This document shows positions 43,377 to 51,597 of a stretch of DNA of 64,000 nt, piece by piece. The notes under the pieces are model-generated. The model was not told where the DNA came from. It saw only the letters and a list, made by a program, of their open reading frames with translations, and ran no database searches. This DNA is from Yersinia rochesterensis (GTDB lineage Bacteria; Pseudomonadota; Gammaproteobacteria; Enterobacterales; Enterobacteriaceae), in assembly GCF_003600645.1 (NCBI RefSeq), contig NZ_CP032482.1, positions 3,720,001-3,784,000 of the forward strand, in the 5' to 3' direction. Positions within the stretch are counted from its first letter, which is position 1; each line of letters opens with the position of its first letter. The position numbers were made by a program, and so were the translations under genes.

Positions 43377-44575
43377 ATAACTTCCTTATCGTCAGCTGCT
43401 TTCACCTGTACAGTCTGTTTCCATGCCTGACTGAATTCCTCACCACCGGCATACGCTGGCATCCCCTCACGTTCACGCGCTTCATTCGGAGACATCACAC
43501 CGGATTTAATGGCGGTTTCGTAACTGCGAAAACGTTCTTGAGGATTGGCCCGTAGCAAGTCGGCAGTGTCAAACTCCACCTGATAGCGAACCTGAACCGG
43601 GTGACTGGCCACCAGAAGAGAAGCTTTAACCTGTTGCTCAAAATTAGTTAGCCAGGGGCGTAAGGTTTGAGACAGAAAAGCACGGCTGGCCTCGCTGAAA
43701 TTGCTGTAGGTGCTGTTGGAATACTCTTGCAGGAATATTGGGCTGATATTGAATATCCGGGCGATGTCTTCAATGGTGAAGCGGCGAGAAGCCAACCACT
43801 CAGCATCCTGATTGCTCATGCCTAACTGCTCATACTTCATGCCACCTTCGATAATCGGCGTTTTACCGGCATTGCGTGCGCCTTTGTAGCGCTCCAGTGC
43901 TTCCAGTGCCTTAGCGCCTTTTGGCCCGTCCAACCAGTCACCGGTTGTCAACACGCCGGAAGCCATCAGGCCGTTATTCATCACCGACGAGCCATGACGT
44001 TGTTGAGCAAGTCCCAGCCCAACCGTTTCACGACAGACAGTGATCGGAGAACGCCCAAGGAAACCATCTTCAGTAGCATGTCGCAGATGCAAGATTTCTT
44101 CCTGAAGGTACGTTTTTACCGTGCCGTCCGGGTGCGTAATGGTGTAGGCGAATCGGTGATTGCTCAGACGCTTGGGTACCACGGCGCGAGGTGGGTAAGA
44201 ATGCAGTGATTGCGGCTTGCCATCCTTGCCCCATTCGATAACGGCATAAGCGTTACCATTGAGCAGACAATGACGCATCATCGTGCGTTTGAATTGGTAA
44301 GGGGTCTGGCAGTCATTCGGGTATTCATTCAGCAGGTAATCAACTGGATGCTCCGATAACCATTCTCTTTTCTCATTCTGAACCCGGTACAGGTAACACG
44401 GCATCGAGGCCACGGCTTCACTGATAACGGTCACAGCATTCATAACAGCCGGCAGAGATTCGGCAGTAGCAGCAGACACATGTTCACCAGCCCCCGTATT
44501 GGGAATACCAGCCAGTGCCATAAACTCATCAATGGTCATTGAGCGGTTTTCGGTCTTGCGTTTGAACGGCCACAT
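43373..44575 (-). CDS. Portal protein (HK97 family)
   Basis: 400 residues. SLPAVMNAVTVISEAVASMP near residue 42, LNEYPNDCQTPYQFKRTMMR and the GNAYAVIEWGKDGKP block are typical of HK97 portal proteins. The C-terminus is helical, ending in the crown region. The dodecameric portal nucleates head assembly and is the DNA entry channel. It is tightly coupled to the protease (2 nt upstream) and connector (4-bp overlap). Confidence 0.95.
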   Translation of the reverse strand: MWPFKRKTENRSMTIDEFMALAGIPNTGAGEHVSAATAESLPAVMNAVTVISEAVASMPCYLYRVQNEKREWLSEHPVDYLLNEYPNDCQTPYQFKRTMMRHCLLNGNAYAVIEWGKDGKPQSLHSYPPRAVVPKRLSNHRFAYTITHPDGTVKTYLQEEILHLRHATEDGFLGRSPITVCRETVGLGLAQQRHGSSVMNNGLMASGVLTTGDWLDGPKGAKALEALERYKGARNAGKTPIIEGGMKYEQLGMSNQDAEWLASRRFTIEDIARIFNISPIFLQEYSNSTYSNFSEASRAFLSQTLRPWLTNFEQQVKASLLVASHPVQVRYQVEFDTADLLRANPQERFRSYETAIKSGVMSPNEAREREGMPAYAGGEEFSQAWKQTVQVKAADDKEVI

Positions 44576-44576
44576 A

Positions 44577-45134
44577 TCACAACCCCGCCAGATAAGCCCA
44601 ATGGGAACGCAGAGACAGATCCACCAGCTCCGGGTGTTGGGCTAACAGTGAACGCTTGGCTATCTGAACATCCGTTTCACGGTAGGCCGGTAAGCTGGTC
44701 ACGGTAATTTCCCGTAGTTCAGCCGCCAACACCGTACGGACATAAGGCTGTTTGGTACTGTCCCACTGGTCTTTTAATGCACGGAAACCAAAGCTCATGC
44801 CTGATATATCGCCACGCTCAACCATGGTCAGCACATCACGGCCTAACTGGGTATCGGGTGGGGTCAATTCAAAACGCAGACCGGTAGCATCCTCACTCAA
44901 TACGAGGGTGTTTGACTGGGTGCGACCTAACAGCGCGGTATAGTCATGCTCAAACAAAGCGCGAACATCGGTACCAGCTGCAAGGCTGGCTTTAAAGGCA
45001 TTTGGGGCAAACTGCTCGACAAACTCATCCCACAGCACCTCTGAGCGGCTATTCCATTTCACGGCATAACCCACTAACTTTTTATCGCTGGTGGATAAGC
45101 TGGCGGTGCGGATCTCAAAATCGGTATCTTTCAT
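44577..45134 (-). CDS. Prohead maturation protease (HK97 gp4 type)
   Basis: 185 residues. LVGYAVKWNSRSEVLWDEFV and FAPNAFKASLAAG give the herpesvirus-protease-like fold. The likely catalytic His is in FEHDYTALLGRT and the Ser in ERGDISGMSFGF. It cleaves the delta domain from the major capsid protein during head maturation. It lies between portal and major capsid, the standard HK97 order, with 42 bp to the capsid gene. Confidence 0.94.
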   Translation of the reverse strand: MKDTDFEIRTASLSTSDKKLVGYAVKWNSRSEVLWDEFVEQFAPNAFKASLAAGTDVRALFEHDYTALLGRTQSNTLVLSEDATGLRFELTPPDTQLGRDVLTMVERGDISGMSFGFRALKDQWDSTKQPYVRTVLAAELREITVTSLPAYRETDVQIAKRSLLAQHPELVDLSLRSHWAYLAGL

Positions 45135-45176
45135 TGGTAAACTCCCTGATAAGAAAGGGGCCGTAGCCCCTGTTGC

Positions 45177-46349
45177 TTACTCTGCGATTTCGAGAACTTT
45201 GATCGCGTTGGAGTCCACCAGCCCACCACCCAGATACTTATCAGTGTGAACCTTGTAGAAGCCCGGTTCGGTGATATTGTCAGGACGGGTGCGGGTGCCT
45301 GTTTCATGATCGACGATGAAATAGCCGCGCTTGAAGTCACCTATAGCAATTACTGGTTTACCCGGTTCAGCATCGGGCATGTTTTCCAGATAGCGCACTG
45401 GATGGCCCAGCAACATATCCGGATCGCCAGCTTGCAGACGGTCACGCCAGATATAATCACCATTACCGTTTTTAATCTTTTGCAGCATGGCAGCACTATT
45501 GGAGTTCATCACCCAAACAGCATTTTTGCGGTAGCGGCGGCGGAGTTTAAAGACCAGATCAATCAATTCGTCAGCGGTAGGGTCATTACCGGCAGTAACC
45601 ATTTTTTCCAGCGTTCCGAATGGGCGAGTACGGTCACCGGTTGCAGCACGAGGGTAAGACAGGAAGCCTTTAGCCTTTTTGGTACCATCACCGTTAACTA
45701 AGTCGGTTTCTTCGGTCTCAATAAAGGTGTCGCTGATTTCTTCGGTCAACCAGCCCATGATATCCACATCACTAAAATCAAGGATTTCCTGCGTGGTTTT
45801 CGGGTAAGCATAGATTGGGTTCAGCTTGATACTGACCTCTTCCAGCTTAGGTGTCGCGGTTTCGGTACGGGCTTCACCTTCTACGCCTCGACCTACCGCC
45901 GCGCCACCCACGGACACAAGTTTTTTATACTCGTTGGATTTGGTGGTTTTGACGGTGCAAATTTGGCGCATTTCTGACTCATCAGCCAACATGCGCATAA
46001 TTTCACTGTCCAGCTCAGGGATAACCGAATAGCCGCCGCTCTCATTCACGGTAGTGGATAACATGCGGGTTTCGCCGGTCATGATGTAATGGCGTAACTC
46101 GTCATTGGTCACTTTTTTACCATCGTCTACAGGCTTGGCTTTACCGGCCTGTGTGCGCTCTTCATCAGCAAGGGATTCATAACGGGTGATTTCTGTAAAT
46201 AGGGCTTCTGCCTGAGCACGGATTTCATCAAACTGAGTGGCTTCTTCGGGGGTAAGGCTGCGTTTTTCATCTTCGGTCTTGGTCAGCAGTGAGCGCATTT
46301 GTGTGGCTAACTCGGCTTTCTTCTGGCGTAACTCTAACAATTTTTTCAT
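45177..46349 (-). CDS. Major capsid protein (HK97 fold)
   Basis: 390 residues. The first 100 or so form the coiled-coil delta (scaffold) domain (LLELRQKKAELATQMRSLL...). After it, TRMLSTTVNESGGYSVIPEL marks the usual protease cut region. E-loop, P-domain (LVNGDGTKKAKGFLSYP) and A-domain (AVWVMNSNSAAMLQKIKNGN, ...MLLGHPVRYLENMP) follow. It forms the icosahedral shell. It is the first gene of the leftward head-packaging operon; a minus-strand terminator lies upstream, so the operon needs its own promoter. Confidence 0.96.
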   Translation of the reverse strand: MKKLLELRQKKAELATQMRSLLTKTEDEKRSLTPEEATQFDEIRAQAEALFTEITRYESLADEERTQAGKAKPVDDGKKVTNDELRHYIMTGETRMLSTTVNESGGYSVIPELDSEIMRMLADESEMRQICTVKTTKSNEYKKLVSVGGAAVGRGVEGEARTETATPKLEEVSIKLNPIYAYPKTTQEILDFSDVDIMGWLTEEISDTFIETEETDLVNGDGTKKAKGFLSYPRAATGDRTRPFGTLEKMVTAGNDPTADELIDLVFKLRRRYRKNAVWVMNSNSAAMLQKIKNGNGDYIWRDRLQAGDPDMLLGHPVRYLENMPDAEPGKPVIAIGDFKRGYFIVDHETGTRTRPDNITEPGFYKVHTDKYLGGGLVDSNAIKVLEIAE

Positions 46350-46450
46350 AGTGGCTTCCGTAAGTGTGAATACAGACGGGAAACCAACTTAAAAGGTAAA
46401 GCCGTTTAACAGAATTCCAGTGCGGAAAGGTGGGCGCTAAACGGCTAAAG

Positions 46451-46473
46451 TGACGGCTCCCGTCGGAGTGTCA
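46451..46473. promoter_or_regulatory. Dyad upstream of the head operon
   Basis: Imperfect inverted repeat TGACggCTCC cgtc GGAGtGTCA in the 245-bp gap before the capsid gene. It could bind an activator or repressor of the late operon. No clear -10/-35 pair could be chosen. Confidence 0.4.
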
Positions 46474-46501
46474 CCCTTCAAGATATACATGAAAATAATA
46501 A

Positions 46502-46526
46502 AGAAAACCCCTCAACTATCGAGGGG
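46502..46526 (-). terminator. Terminator separating early and head operons
   Basis: On the minus strand CCCCTC, loop GATAGTT, GAGGGG (46526-46508) is followed by TTTTCTTT. It would stop leftward transcripts from the replication region before the major capsid gene. Confidence 0.75.
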
Positions 46527-46630
46527 TAAGCATAGGTAAGCATGAGGACAAAACATTTACAATTCTATTCTTACCTTACGAATATCAAGGTATTATGAGA
46601 CTGTTTCAGTTGAGGCTCATGAGAGGAAAT

Positions 46631-47110
46631 ATGACAGTATTTATCACAGTATTTTCTGGTGTTTTGGTATACGTGATTGGACAAATTATTATGAAGTTAA
46701 TAATAGATCCGATTAACGACTTAAAAAAAGCCATATCGAAAATAGTTTATGATTTGGTTTTTTATGCCAATGTTTTGGGAAACCCAAAAGGGCCAGACAA
46801 CGAGAACATGGTCTCTACATGTAAAATAATGAGACAGCATTCATCTATATTGCATGCCGCAACTCACTTAGTACCAGCTTATAAATATATATACAAACCT
46901 TTCGGAATTCCCAGTCCAGAAGAAATAAAAAAAGCGACTAACAAATTGATATATCTTTCAAATGGGTATGATGGCCCATTAACCAATCAAGGAATACTAA
47001 ACATATATACAATGCAAGAGGTGCAGTTGTGTTTGGGTGTACCCATTCCAGAGGGAGAGCGATTAAATCCTGACGATAAGATAATGTTCATTAGGGGGAA
47101 AAACCAATAA
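46631..47110 (+). CDS. Hypothetical membrane-anchored protein, satellite cargo
   Basis: 159 residues from ATG 46631, with GAGAGGAAAT in front; the frame is open from 46595. One N-terminal transmembrane helix (MTVFITVFSGVLVYVIGQII) precedes a cytoplasmic domain beginning DPINDLKKAISKIVYDLVFY and containing LIYLSNG. It resembles a widespread uncharacterised single-span family with the pattern FVxGQ...DPI..LK; function unknown. It is the only longer plus-strand gene between the two leftward operons, is AT-rich and stands alone, all signs of cargo. A role in superinfection or phage defence is possible but not shown by sequence. Confidence 0.72.
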   Translation: MTVFITVFSGVLVYVIGQIIMKLIIDPINDLKKAISKIVYDLVFYANVLGNPKGPDNENMVSTCKIMRQHSSILHAATHLVPAYKYIYKPFGIPSPEEIKKATNKLIYLSNGYDGPLTNQGILNIYTMQEVQLCLGVPIPEGERLNPDDKIMFIRGKNQ

Positions 47111-47152
47111 AGATTACTGCCCTGTTAAGGCATACAGGGCTTATTAATATTT

Positions 47153-47413
47153 TTATTGTTCGCTCATCCACTCAGGTGGTTTTGGCATCCGATCCCGATA
47201 TTCCTGCAAATGCTCGATAAGTGCGTCCAACTGCTCACGATTCGTCGCTAGTATTTCCTCTGAAAACGTACTACGAACAAAATCATGAGAGTCAATCCAT
47301 AAAAATGCACCATCTTTCAACAATTGCCGATAATCAGTAGTATGCGTCGTACATATATCAGCGATGCCATAATAATCATGATGTTCTTTGATGTCTTGTA
47401 AAGTCACAGGCAT
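47153..47413 (-). CDS. Small hypothetical protein (86 aa)
   Basis: 86 residues from ATG 47413 with a strong AAGGAGG 5 nt upstream. It is acidic and soluble: VTLQDIKEHHDYYGIADICT, a central LLKDGAFLWIDSHDFVRS, and a helical LDALIEHLQEYRDRMPKPPE. I do not recognise it. It converges on the 159-aa membrane protein gene and lies next to the candidate replication origin. Confidence 0.65.
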   Translation of the reverse strand: MPVTLQDIKEHHDYYGIADICTTHTTDYRQLLKDGAFLWIDSHDFVRSTFSEEILATNREQLDALIEHLQEYRDRMPKPPEWMSEQ

Positions 47414-47446
47414 ATAGCCTCCTTAAAAAATAAATTATGCTTTTAA

Positions 47447-47665
47447 GTCTCCACCTCTCCACCCAAGACAATTTCACTATATAAATCATAACATTAATAG
47501 GTGGTGACTACTGTTTTAGGTCTCCGTAAGTCACCACTCTAAACCTCCACTTTTTTAGATATGGGTGGAGAGGTGGAGACTAGGTGGAGACTCTATTTAA
47601 AGGTCTCCACCCATTAACTCTATGTTTTATAATATCTATTTCACTGAGTGGAGACGGGTGGAGAC
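47447..47665. repeat. Iteron cluster, candidate replication origin
   Basis: Copies of GGTGGAGAC or close variants: forward at 47564-47571 (8 of 9), 47572-47580, 47583-47591, 47647-47655 (AGTGGAGAC) and 47657-47665; reverse at 47447-47455, 47456-47463 and 47603-47611. A variant pair GGTGGTGAC/GTCACCAC is at 47500-47508 and 47530-47537. An AT-rich tract (47613-47645) separates two sets. The cluster starts 15 bp past the 3' end of the helicase/primase gene, where SaPI-type origins also lie. Confidence 0.75.
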
Positions 47666-47679
47666 TTATTCAATAACTT

Positions 47680-49407
47680 TTACTCTGTACCTCCTGTTGC
47701 AGCCGGTAGCCACTCATCGGCATCATCAGCCAGCCGGATGTTAGAGCGCATATTTCCTTTGGTGCTTTTCTTCCTGATGTACTCTTTTCCATACTCAGCC
47801 ATTGAACCCGGCATATCAGTAGCGAACCGGTTAAGTGAGATCGGCTTACTCAACCCATTACTCTGCATATAAGCAAGATAGGCGTGGTACAGGTACTTCC
47901 GTGGGCTGAACGGTATAATGCTAGCATTGCCGATAAACAAGCCGTCACACTGCACCGATGCCATTAGGTAGCCGCAGAAGTCCACCAGCGAGTCACCTTC
48001 ACGCTTAATAGCCAACGCCTCTTCTGATTTCTGCTGTTCGAACAAAAGCCGTTTAGCTTCTCCCTGATCTGCAAAGCGTGTCAGTAAGTGGCGAATGATA
48101 ACCGGCAGCTCTGCCTCTATCTTTTCTGACAACATCGGATCACGCTCATTCTCTGGCACAACCTGCGAGAAGTTGAAAATAACCCGACGCCGGGATATAC
48201 CTCCGCTTCGGTCGCTAAATGACATGGCGTTATTGTTCACGGCCAAAATAACAGCCGGGATCCGTGTCGAGTAAGGCGCTTTGTGTTTCGGGTCTATCGC
48301 GACCTTATCCCCACCGGTGATAGCTTTAATCCCTGCCCCGTCACCGGCATAGCGCGACATATCAGGCATGATGATCAGAGAATACCCCACTATCAGCGCC
48401 CTTTCCCTTGGCTCTTCGAGTGCCTTCATACTGGCTGATACGGTGTTGGCTTTCCCTGCCAGCATGGTGCAGATCTCCGCCAGTACACTTTTACCACTAC
48501 CACCCGCGCCGGTTATCTCAAGAAATAGCTGCCAGTCATACCGGTTCGCCATCACCATATACAACGCAGCCAGCACTCGATCGGCTTTCCGGGCATTACC
48601 GGCCGTTGACCAGTTAAGCCACTTCCAGAACGCGGGAGAGTGGGTGGCCAGTGATTCCCCTTCCTCTGCCTGGATAAACTCCACATCACTGGCGATCAAT
48701 AACCAGTCCTCTTGCCGGTGTTCTCTGAATACCCCCTCTCGGGTATCAAATACACCATTGCTAAAGCCAATCAGATTACGTGCAGTGGTACCCATTATTG
48801 GCAGGCTCAATTTCATGGTATCAACGGCGTTCTTCATAGCCGGCATGGAGTAAGGAACCCTTGATTCCATAAAGATAGCCGCCATTTCCCGCGACAGCGC
48901 CTTATCTGAAACAGGTTGCCAGATTATGCCGTTGTAATGATGTACAGCATCCGAATCACCATGTACGGCTAAATCACCGTCATAACGGGCCAAAAGTACC
49001 TCACCGCGCTGGCTTGGCCCCATTTGGTTAAGTGCCGGGATTACAGCCGGTTCATCAGCGGGAACAACATTAAACAGGGAGTTAATGCGGTCGGCATTGG
49101 CTAATACAGCCACCAGATCAGGACGGCTGATAAACTCAAGTACCACCGCTTCTCGTTTCTCCCGTGCGTATTCCGGTGATTTGGCTGAATGGAAGCCATT
49201 GTCAGCTAACCACTCCGGCGTAACTGTCCCAATAGCGAAAGAACCCAGTCTTATCGCCAGACAATTGAGAGGCGTCCCCGTTGTGGTTTGCAATATGGCT
49301 TTTGCTATCACAGCTTTCTCAATCGGGCGACCATTAACCCAACGATAGACGCAGGAAAACAGTTCATTGGGCCATTGGTTAACACTAACCTTCTGTGGCT
49401 TACTCAT
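47680..49407 (-). CDS. SF3 helicase / primase C-terminal domain replication protein
   Basis: 575 residues. The SF3 helicase core has Walker A GAGGSGKS (residues 300-307), Walker B SLIIMPDMSR (about 343-352) and motif C AVILAVNNNA. This is the phage P4 alpha / D5 family. The first 290 residues include the D5 N-terminal region (LIGFSNGVFDTREGVF). I see no CHC2 zinc finger and no clear TOPRIM signature, so primase activity is uncertain. It is shorter than P4 alpha. It is the likely satellite replication initiator and unwinds DNA at the iterons directly downstream. Confidence 0.92.
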   Translation of the reverse strand: MSKPQKVSVNQWPNELFSCVYRWVNGRPIEKAVIAKAILQTTTGTPLNCLAIRLGSFAIGTVTPEWLADNGFHSAKSPEYAREKREAVVLEFISRPDLVAVLANADRINSLFNVVPADEPAVIPALNQMGPSQRGEVLLARYDGDLAVHGDSDAVHHYNGIIWQPVSDKALSREMAAIFMESRVPYSMPAMKNAVDTMKLSLPIMGTTARNLIGFSNGVFDTREGVFREHRQEDWLLIASDVEFIQAEEGESLATHSPAFWKWLNWSTAGNARKADRVLAALYMVMANRYDWQLFLEITGAGGSGKSVLAEICTMLAGKANTVSASMKALEEPRERALIVGYSLIIMPDMSRYAGDGAGIKAITGGDKVAIDPKHKAPYSTRIPAVILAVNNNAMSFSDRSGGISRRRVIFNFSQVVPENERDPMLSEKIEAELPVIIRHLLTRFADQGEAKRLLFEQQKSEEALAIKREGDSLVDFCGYLMASVQCDGLFIGNASIIPFSPRKYLYHAYLAYMQSNGLSKPISLNRFATDMPGSMAEYGKEYIRKKSTKGNMRSNIRLADDADEWLPAATGGTE

Positions 49408-49742
49408 AGCTGTGGCCTCGCTGACATGGTGAATTTGCCGATCAGCGGGTGATACCAGTATTTGCTACCGTATTTACGCTTAGCCCCCTTGATAACGATC
49501 AGCGCCGCTTCACGGAATTTAGCCTCATGCACTGCGTGACCATTGCCATGACGAACTATCATCACACCACAATTTCTCGCCAGTTCTTCCGCTTTACAGG
49601 TGGATAGCCCCATTTCAGCCGCCAGAGTGGTAAGGGGTGCCATACCTTCCGGTACTGAGCCTTTGCGTTGCATGGCAGCTAAAGCCAGCTCAAGGGCTGC
49701 AACACGCTTTTCCAGCTCGTTAAATTTCAATGTGCTAATCAT
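49404..49742 (-). CDS. Hypothetical protein (112 aa) upstream of primase
   Basis: 112 residues. A short coiled coil (FNELEKRVAALELALAAMQR) is followed by a helix-turn-helix-like segment (PLTTLAAEMGLSTCKAEELA) and a basic tail (KGAKRKYGSKYWYHP). It overlaps the primase start by 4 bp (ATGA), so the two are translationally coupled. A DNA-binding partner of the replication protein is a reasonable guess. I do not know the family. Confidence 0.72.
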   Translation of the reverse strand: MISTLKFNELEKRVAALELALAAMQRKGSVPEGMAPLTTLAAEMGLSTCKAEELARNCGVMIVRHGNGHAVHEAKFREAALIVIKGAKRKYGSKYWYHPLIGKFTMSARPQL

Positions 49743-50041
49743 TTTTTGGCCCCCTTGCGCTTCTCTTGCTCGAACGCAATAGAACTACCATTTTGCTCCA
49801 GTGCTTGGGCCATACGGGGAAGGTGTCTGAGTGCCGAACCTATTAAATGCAGGTCGCGGATAGCTTCTTCCCCTGAATATCCTTCGCTTTCTGAAACTTC
49901 CAGCAGCAGATTGCCGATAACCTGTATCGCAGAATTAATAGCCATGCTGGCACCACAGTAGATATTATTGTGCTCATCTAACTTCTCGTCAGATACCTTG
50001 CTAAAATCATGATTTACCAGAACATGATAAATATCATTCAT
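49739..50041 (-). CDS. Hypothetical protein (100 aa), satellite early operon
   Basis: 100 residues from ATG 50041, with GGAGGGG 7 nt upstream; the frame is open to 50056. Helical and acidic in the middle (SEGYSGEEAIRDLHLIGSAL), basic at the end (FEQEKRKGAKK). It overlaps the next gene by 4 bp and the previous one by 8 bp, forming a compact early operon. Function unknown. Confidence 0.7.
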   Translation of the reverse strand: MNDIYHVLVNHDFSKVSDEKLDEHNNIYCGASMAINSAIQVIGNLLLEVSESEGYSGEEAIRDLHLIGSALRHLPRMAQALEQNGSSIAFEQEKRKGAKK

Positions 50042-50354
50042 GGTCAGCCCCTCCAATCTTGTACTTTTTCGCAGCTACAAGGCGGCGCTGACGCTCATGA
50101 TCGATGTATTCGCAACCCACTGATTCCGCTTCACGTCCAACATTCTCAATGGTTTCCTGCGCCCTGTAGGAGATGAGATTTAGCGCGTCGGCCATCATAT
50201 GCATGCGTTGATAACATTTTGGGGATTCCATCCAGTGCAGCAACAGATCAGTAATGGCTACGATTTCCGACAATGCTTGCTGTGACAGGCAATCCATATC
50301 TTTGATAGCACCGCTCAGTCTGTTTATCTGCTCATTGGGCTTTAGTTCATGCAT
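50034..50354 (-). CDS. Hypothetical protein (106 aa), satellite early operon
   Basis: 106 residues, ATG at 50354 with GAGGAG upstream. All-helical appearance: LSGAIKDMDCLSQQALSEIV, TDLLLHWMESPKCYQRMHMM and SYRAQETIENVGREAESVGC. I do not recognise it. It overlaps both neighbours (8 bp each), which shows it belongs to the leftward operon that ends in the primase. Confidence 0.7.
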   Translation of the reverse strand: MHELKPNEQINRLSGAIKDMDCLSQQALSEIVAITDLLLHWMESPKCYQRMHMMADALNLISYRAQETIENVGREAESVGCEYIDHERQRRLVAAKKYKIGGADHE

Positions 50355-50550
50355 GGCTGATCTCCTCGCCTGAAAGGTTGATCAGGTACTCGGTCACTGA
50401 GTCGGCATACTCCGAAGACATTTCAAGCAGTAATTCAACTTCATGGCCCGGAAGCCCTACCCAAGAATGACGAAGTGCACGAATGACCGCGCTTGCTCTT
50501 TGTGCCTGCTGGAGGGTTACCATAGCCACCGCCATTTCTGATTTACGCAT
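50347..50550 (-). CDS. Small hypothetical protein (67 aa), satellite early operon
   Basis: 67 residues, ATG 50550 behind GAGGT. Helical: AMVTLQQAQRASAVIRALRH, then LELLLEMSS-like acidic helix and YLINLSGEEI. It overlaps the Icd-like gene by 8 bp and the 106-aa gene by 8 bp. Function unknown; such small proteins between Icd-like and primase genes are common in P4-like and PICI elements. Confidence 0.68.
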   Translation of the reverse strand: MRKSEMAVAMVTLQQAQRASAVIRALRHSWVGLPGHEVELLLEMSSEYADSVTEYLINLSGEEISHA

Positions 50551-50737
50551 GGCTTACCTCACTAACTGGCAGGCGAGCAGCAAGGGAAAGGATGAAGTGA
50601 GCAGACAAAACCTGACGGGCTTCTTTCTCAGTAAAAGCCTCGACCGATAAGCGACAGGGTACAGCACTGCGATCTGAACGATGCAGAGCCAGAAAACGAT
50701 ACTGATATTTAGGGCGAGTTTGGGTATGATTTAACAT
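50543..50737 (-). CDS. Icd-like host cell division inhibitor family protein
   Basis: 64 residues from ATG 50737, with GAGGT 5 nt upstream. The pattern YRFLALHRSDRSAVPCRLSV followed by TEKEARQVLSAHFILSLAAR and LPVSEVSHA is that of the short Icd-like proteins found upstream of primase genes in P4-type satellites. The P4 relative interferes with host division when overexpressed; activity here is untested. The reading frame continues open upstream for about 284 codons, so a longer product is possible. Confidence 0.8.
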   Translation of the reverse strand: MLNHTQTRPKYQYRFLALHRSDRSAVPCRLSVEAFTEKEARQVLSAHFILSLAARLPVSEVSHA

Positions 50738-50772
50738 AGCTACCTCGATACTTATTCTATCGTTGGTGGTAA

Positions 50773-50807
50773 GAGGCCCGGTTAGTGCTCCAACACTTCT
50801 GGGCCTC
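50773..50807. promoter_or_regulatory. Hairpin in the leader of the Icd-like/primase operon
   Basis: GAGGCCC (50773-50779) pairs with GGGCCTC (50801-50807), enclosing an inner stem AGTG/CACT around ctccaa. It lies 36 bp upstream of the Icd-like ATG. P4 controls its replication operon by RNA pairing and premature termination in this leader; this hairpin may have a similar role. Confidence 0.5.
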
Positions 50808-50930
50808 GTCATTTCAAGGTGTATTTCACCTATGTTTTTAACGCTACACATAAGTGAAATACACTTCAAGCCTTTTTTTATTATTATTTCTGCGTATACT
50901 GACATACACCTAATATACGGAGATCCAGTA

Positions 50931-51116
50931 ATGGCAACAGGTGCAAAGAACGCAAAATCACAAATGACAACTGTTCGAATTCCACATGATGTAATGGAAG
51001 ATATCGAGCAGCTAAAGGTCGAAGGAGAAAGCACTGCTGGGTTTCTCGTGACTGCCGCCAAAGGCGAGATCAAACGCCGCCAGCGTAAAAAGGCCAAAGA
51101 AGCACCAGAGGGTTGA
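50931..51116 (+). CDS. YlcI/YnfO-like small protein
   Basis: 61 residues from ATG 50931, with GGAGA at 7 nt. MATGAKNAKSQMTTVRIPHD, then MEDIEQLKVEGESTAGFLVT and AAKGEIKRRQRKKAKEA match the YlcI/YnfO family seen in lambdoid prophages and satellites. The pattern (short strand, then helices, basic end) suggests a ribbon-helix-helix-like DNA-binding protein. It is transcribed against the leftward operon and is antisense to the long open frame described here. Confidence 0.82.
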   Translation: MATGAKNAKSQMTTVRIPHDVMEDIEQLKVEGESTAGFLVTAAKGEIKRRQRKKAKEAPEG

Positions 51117-51597
51117 GCTATAACCCTATGATTTTGTTTCAAGGGTGGAATTTCCCCCTCGGCTAAGCTGGATTTCCTGCTTAGGGTGTCAGCCATTGGC
51201 GTAGACTTCCTGCATTGCAGTATTTCGCATAAATCAATAGGTTGGGGTATATCCAGATCTGGACATACCCACCAGGTAGCGAATGATTTTGATTGTGAGA
51301 AAGCCAATGAAATCAGTGGGCGCAATATTGCGCTGGGTATTACTAGAACGGTGTGAGCAGATATGCGCGCATCTCTGATTAACTGCGCCAATGGCGCGGT
51401 TAACTTATGACCGATGCACTTTTTGTCGCATCGCTTCGCTTGCCCTTTCTGCATGGTAATACCGAGTTGCATATTAGCAACTCGCCCAAGGTTATTGACC
51501 TGATCGATCAGTGTGGTAATCTGGCTTGGCTTATTTTTTCTGTAGTTACATTGGCGGCCTTGCAGTGCCGCTTTTGTTTTATATGACATATCCCGCC

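Larger units (their letters stand above)
50738..51589 (-). other. Long open frame preceding the Icd-like gene (status uncertain)
   Basis: From ATG 51589 the frame runs open for 348 codons into the Icd-like gene at 50543. ATG 51589 has a good GAGGCGGGAT site and lies 9 nt past the alpA stop. The first 130 codons (MSYKTKAALQGRQCNYRKNK...) are basic and Cys-containing. The middle, opposite the plus-strand YlcI-like gene, is Ser/Ile/Ala-rich and looks like antisense sequence. It may be a leader with a short protein at its start rather than one 348-aa protein. Otherwise this 472-bp stretch (51117-51588) holds nothing I recognise. Confidence 0.4.

Noticed and set aside
47447..47665. CRISPR array
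   Set aside because: Repeats are only 9 bp, in both orientations and with irregular short spacing; no cas genes lie nearby. An origin with iterons fits better.
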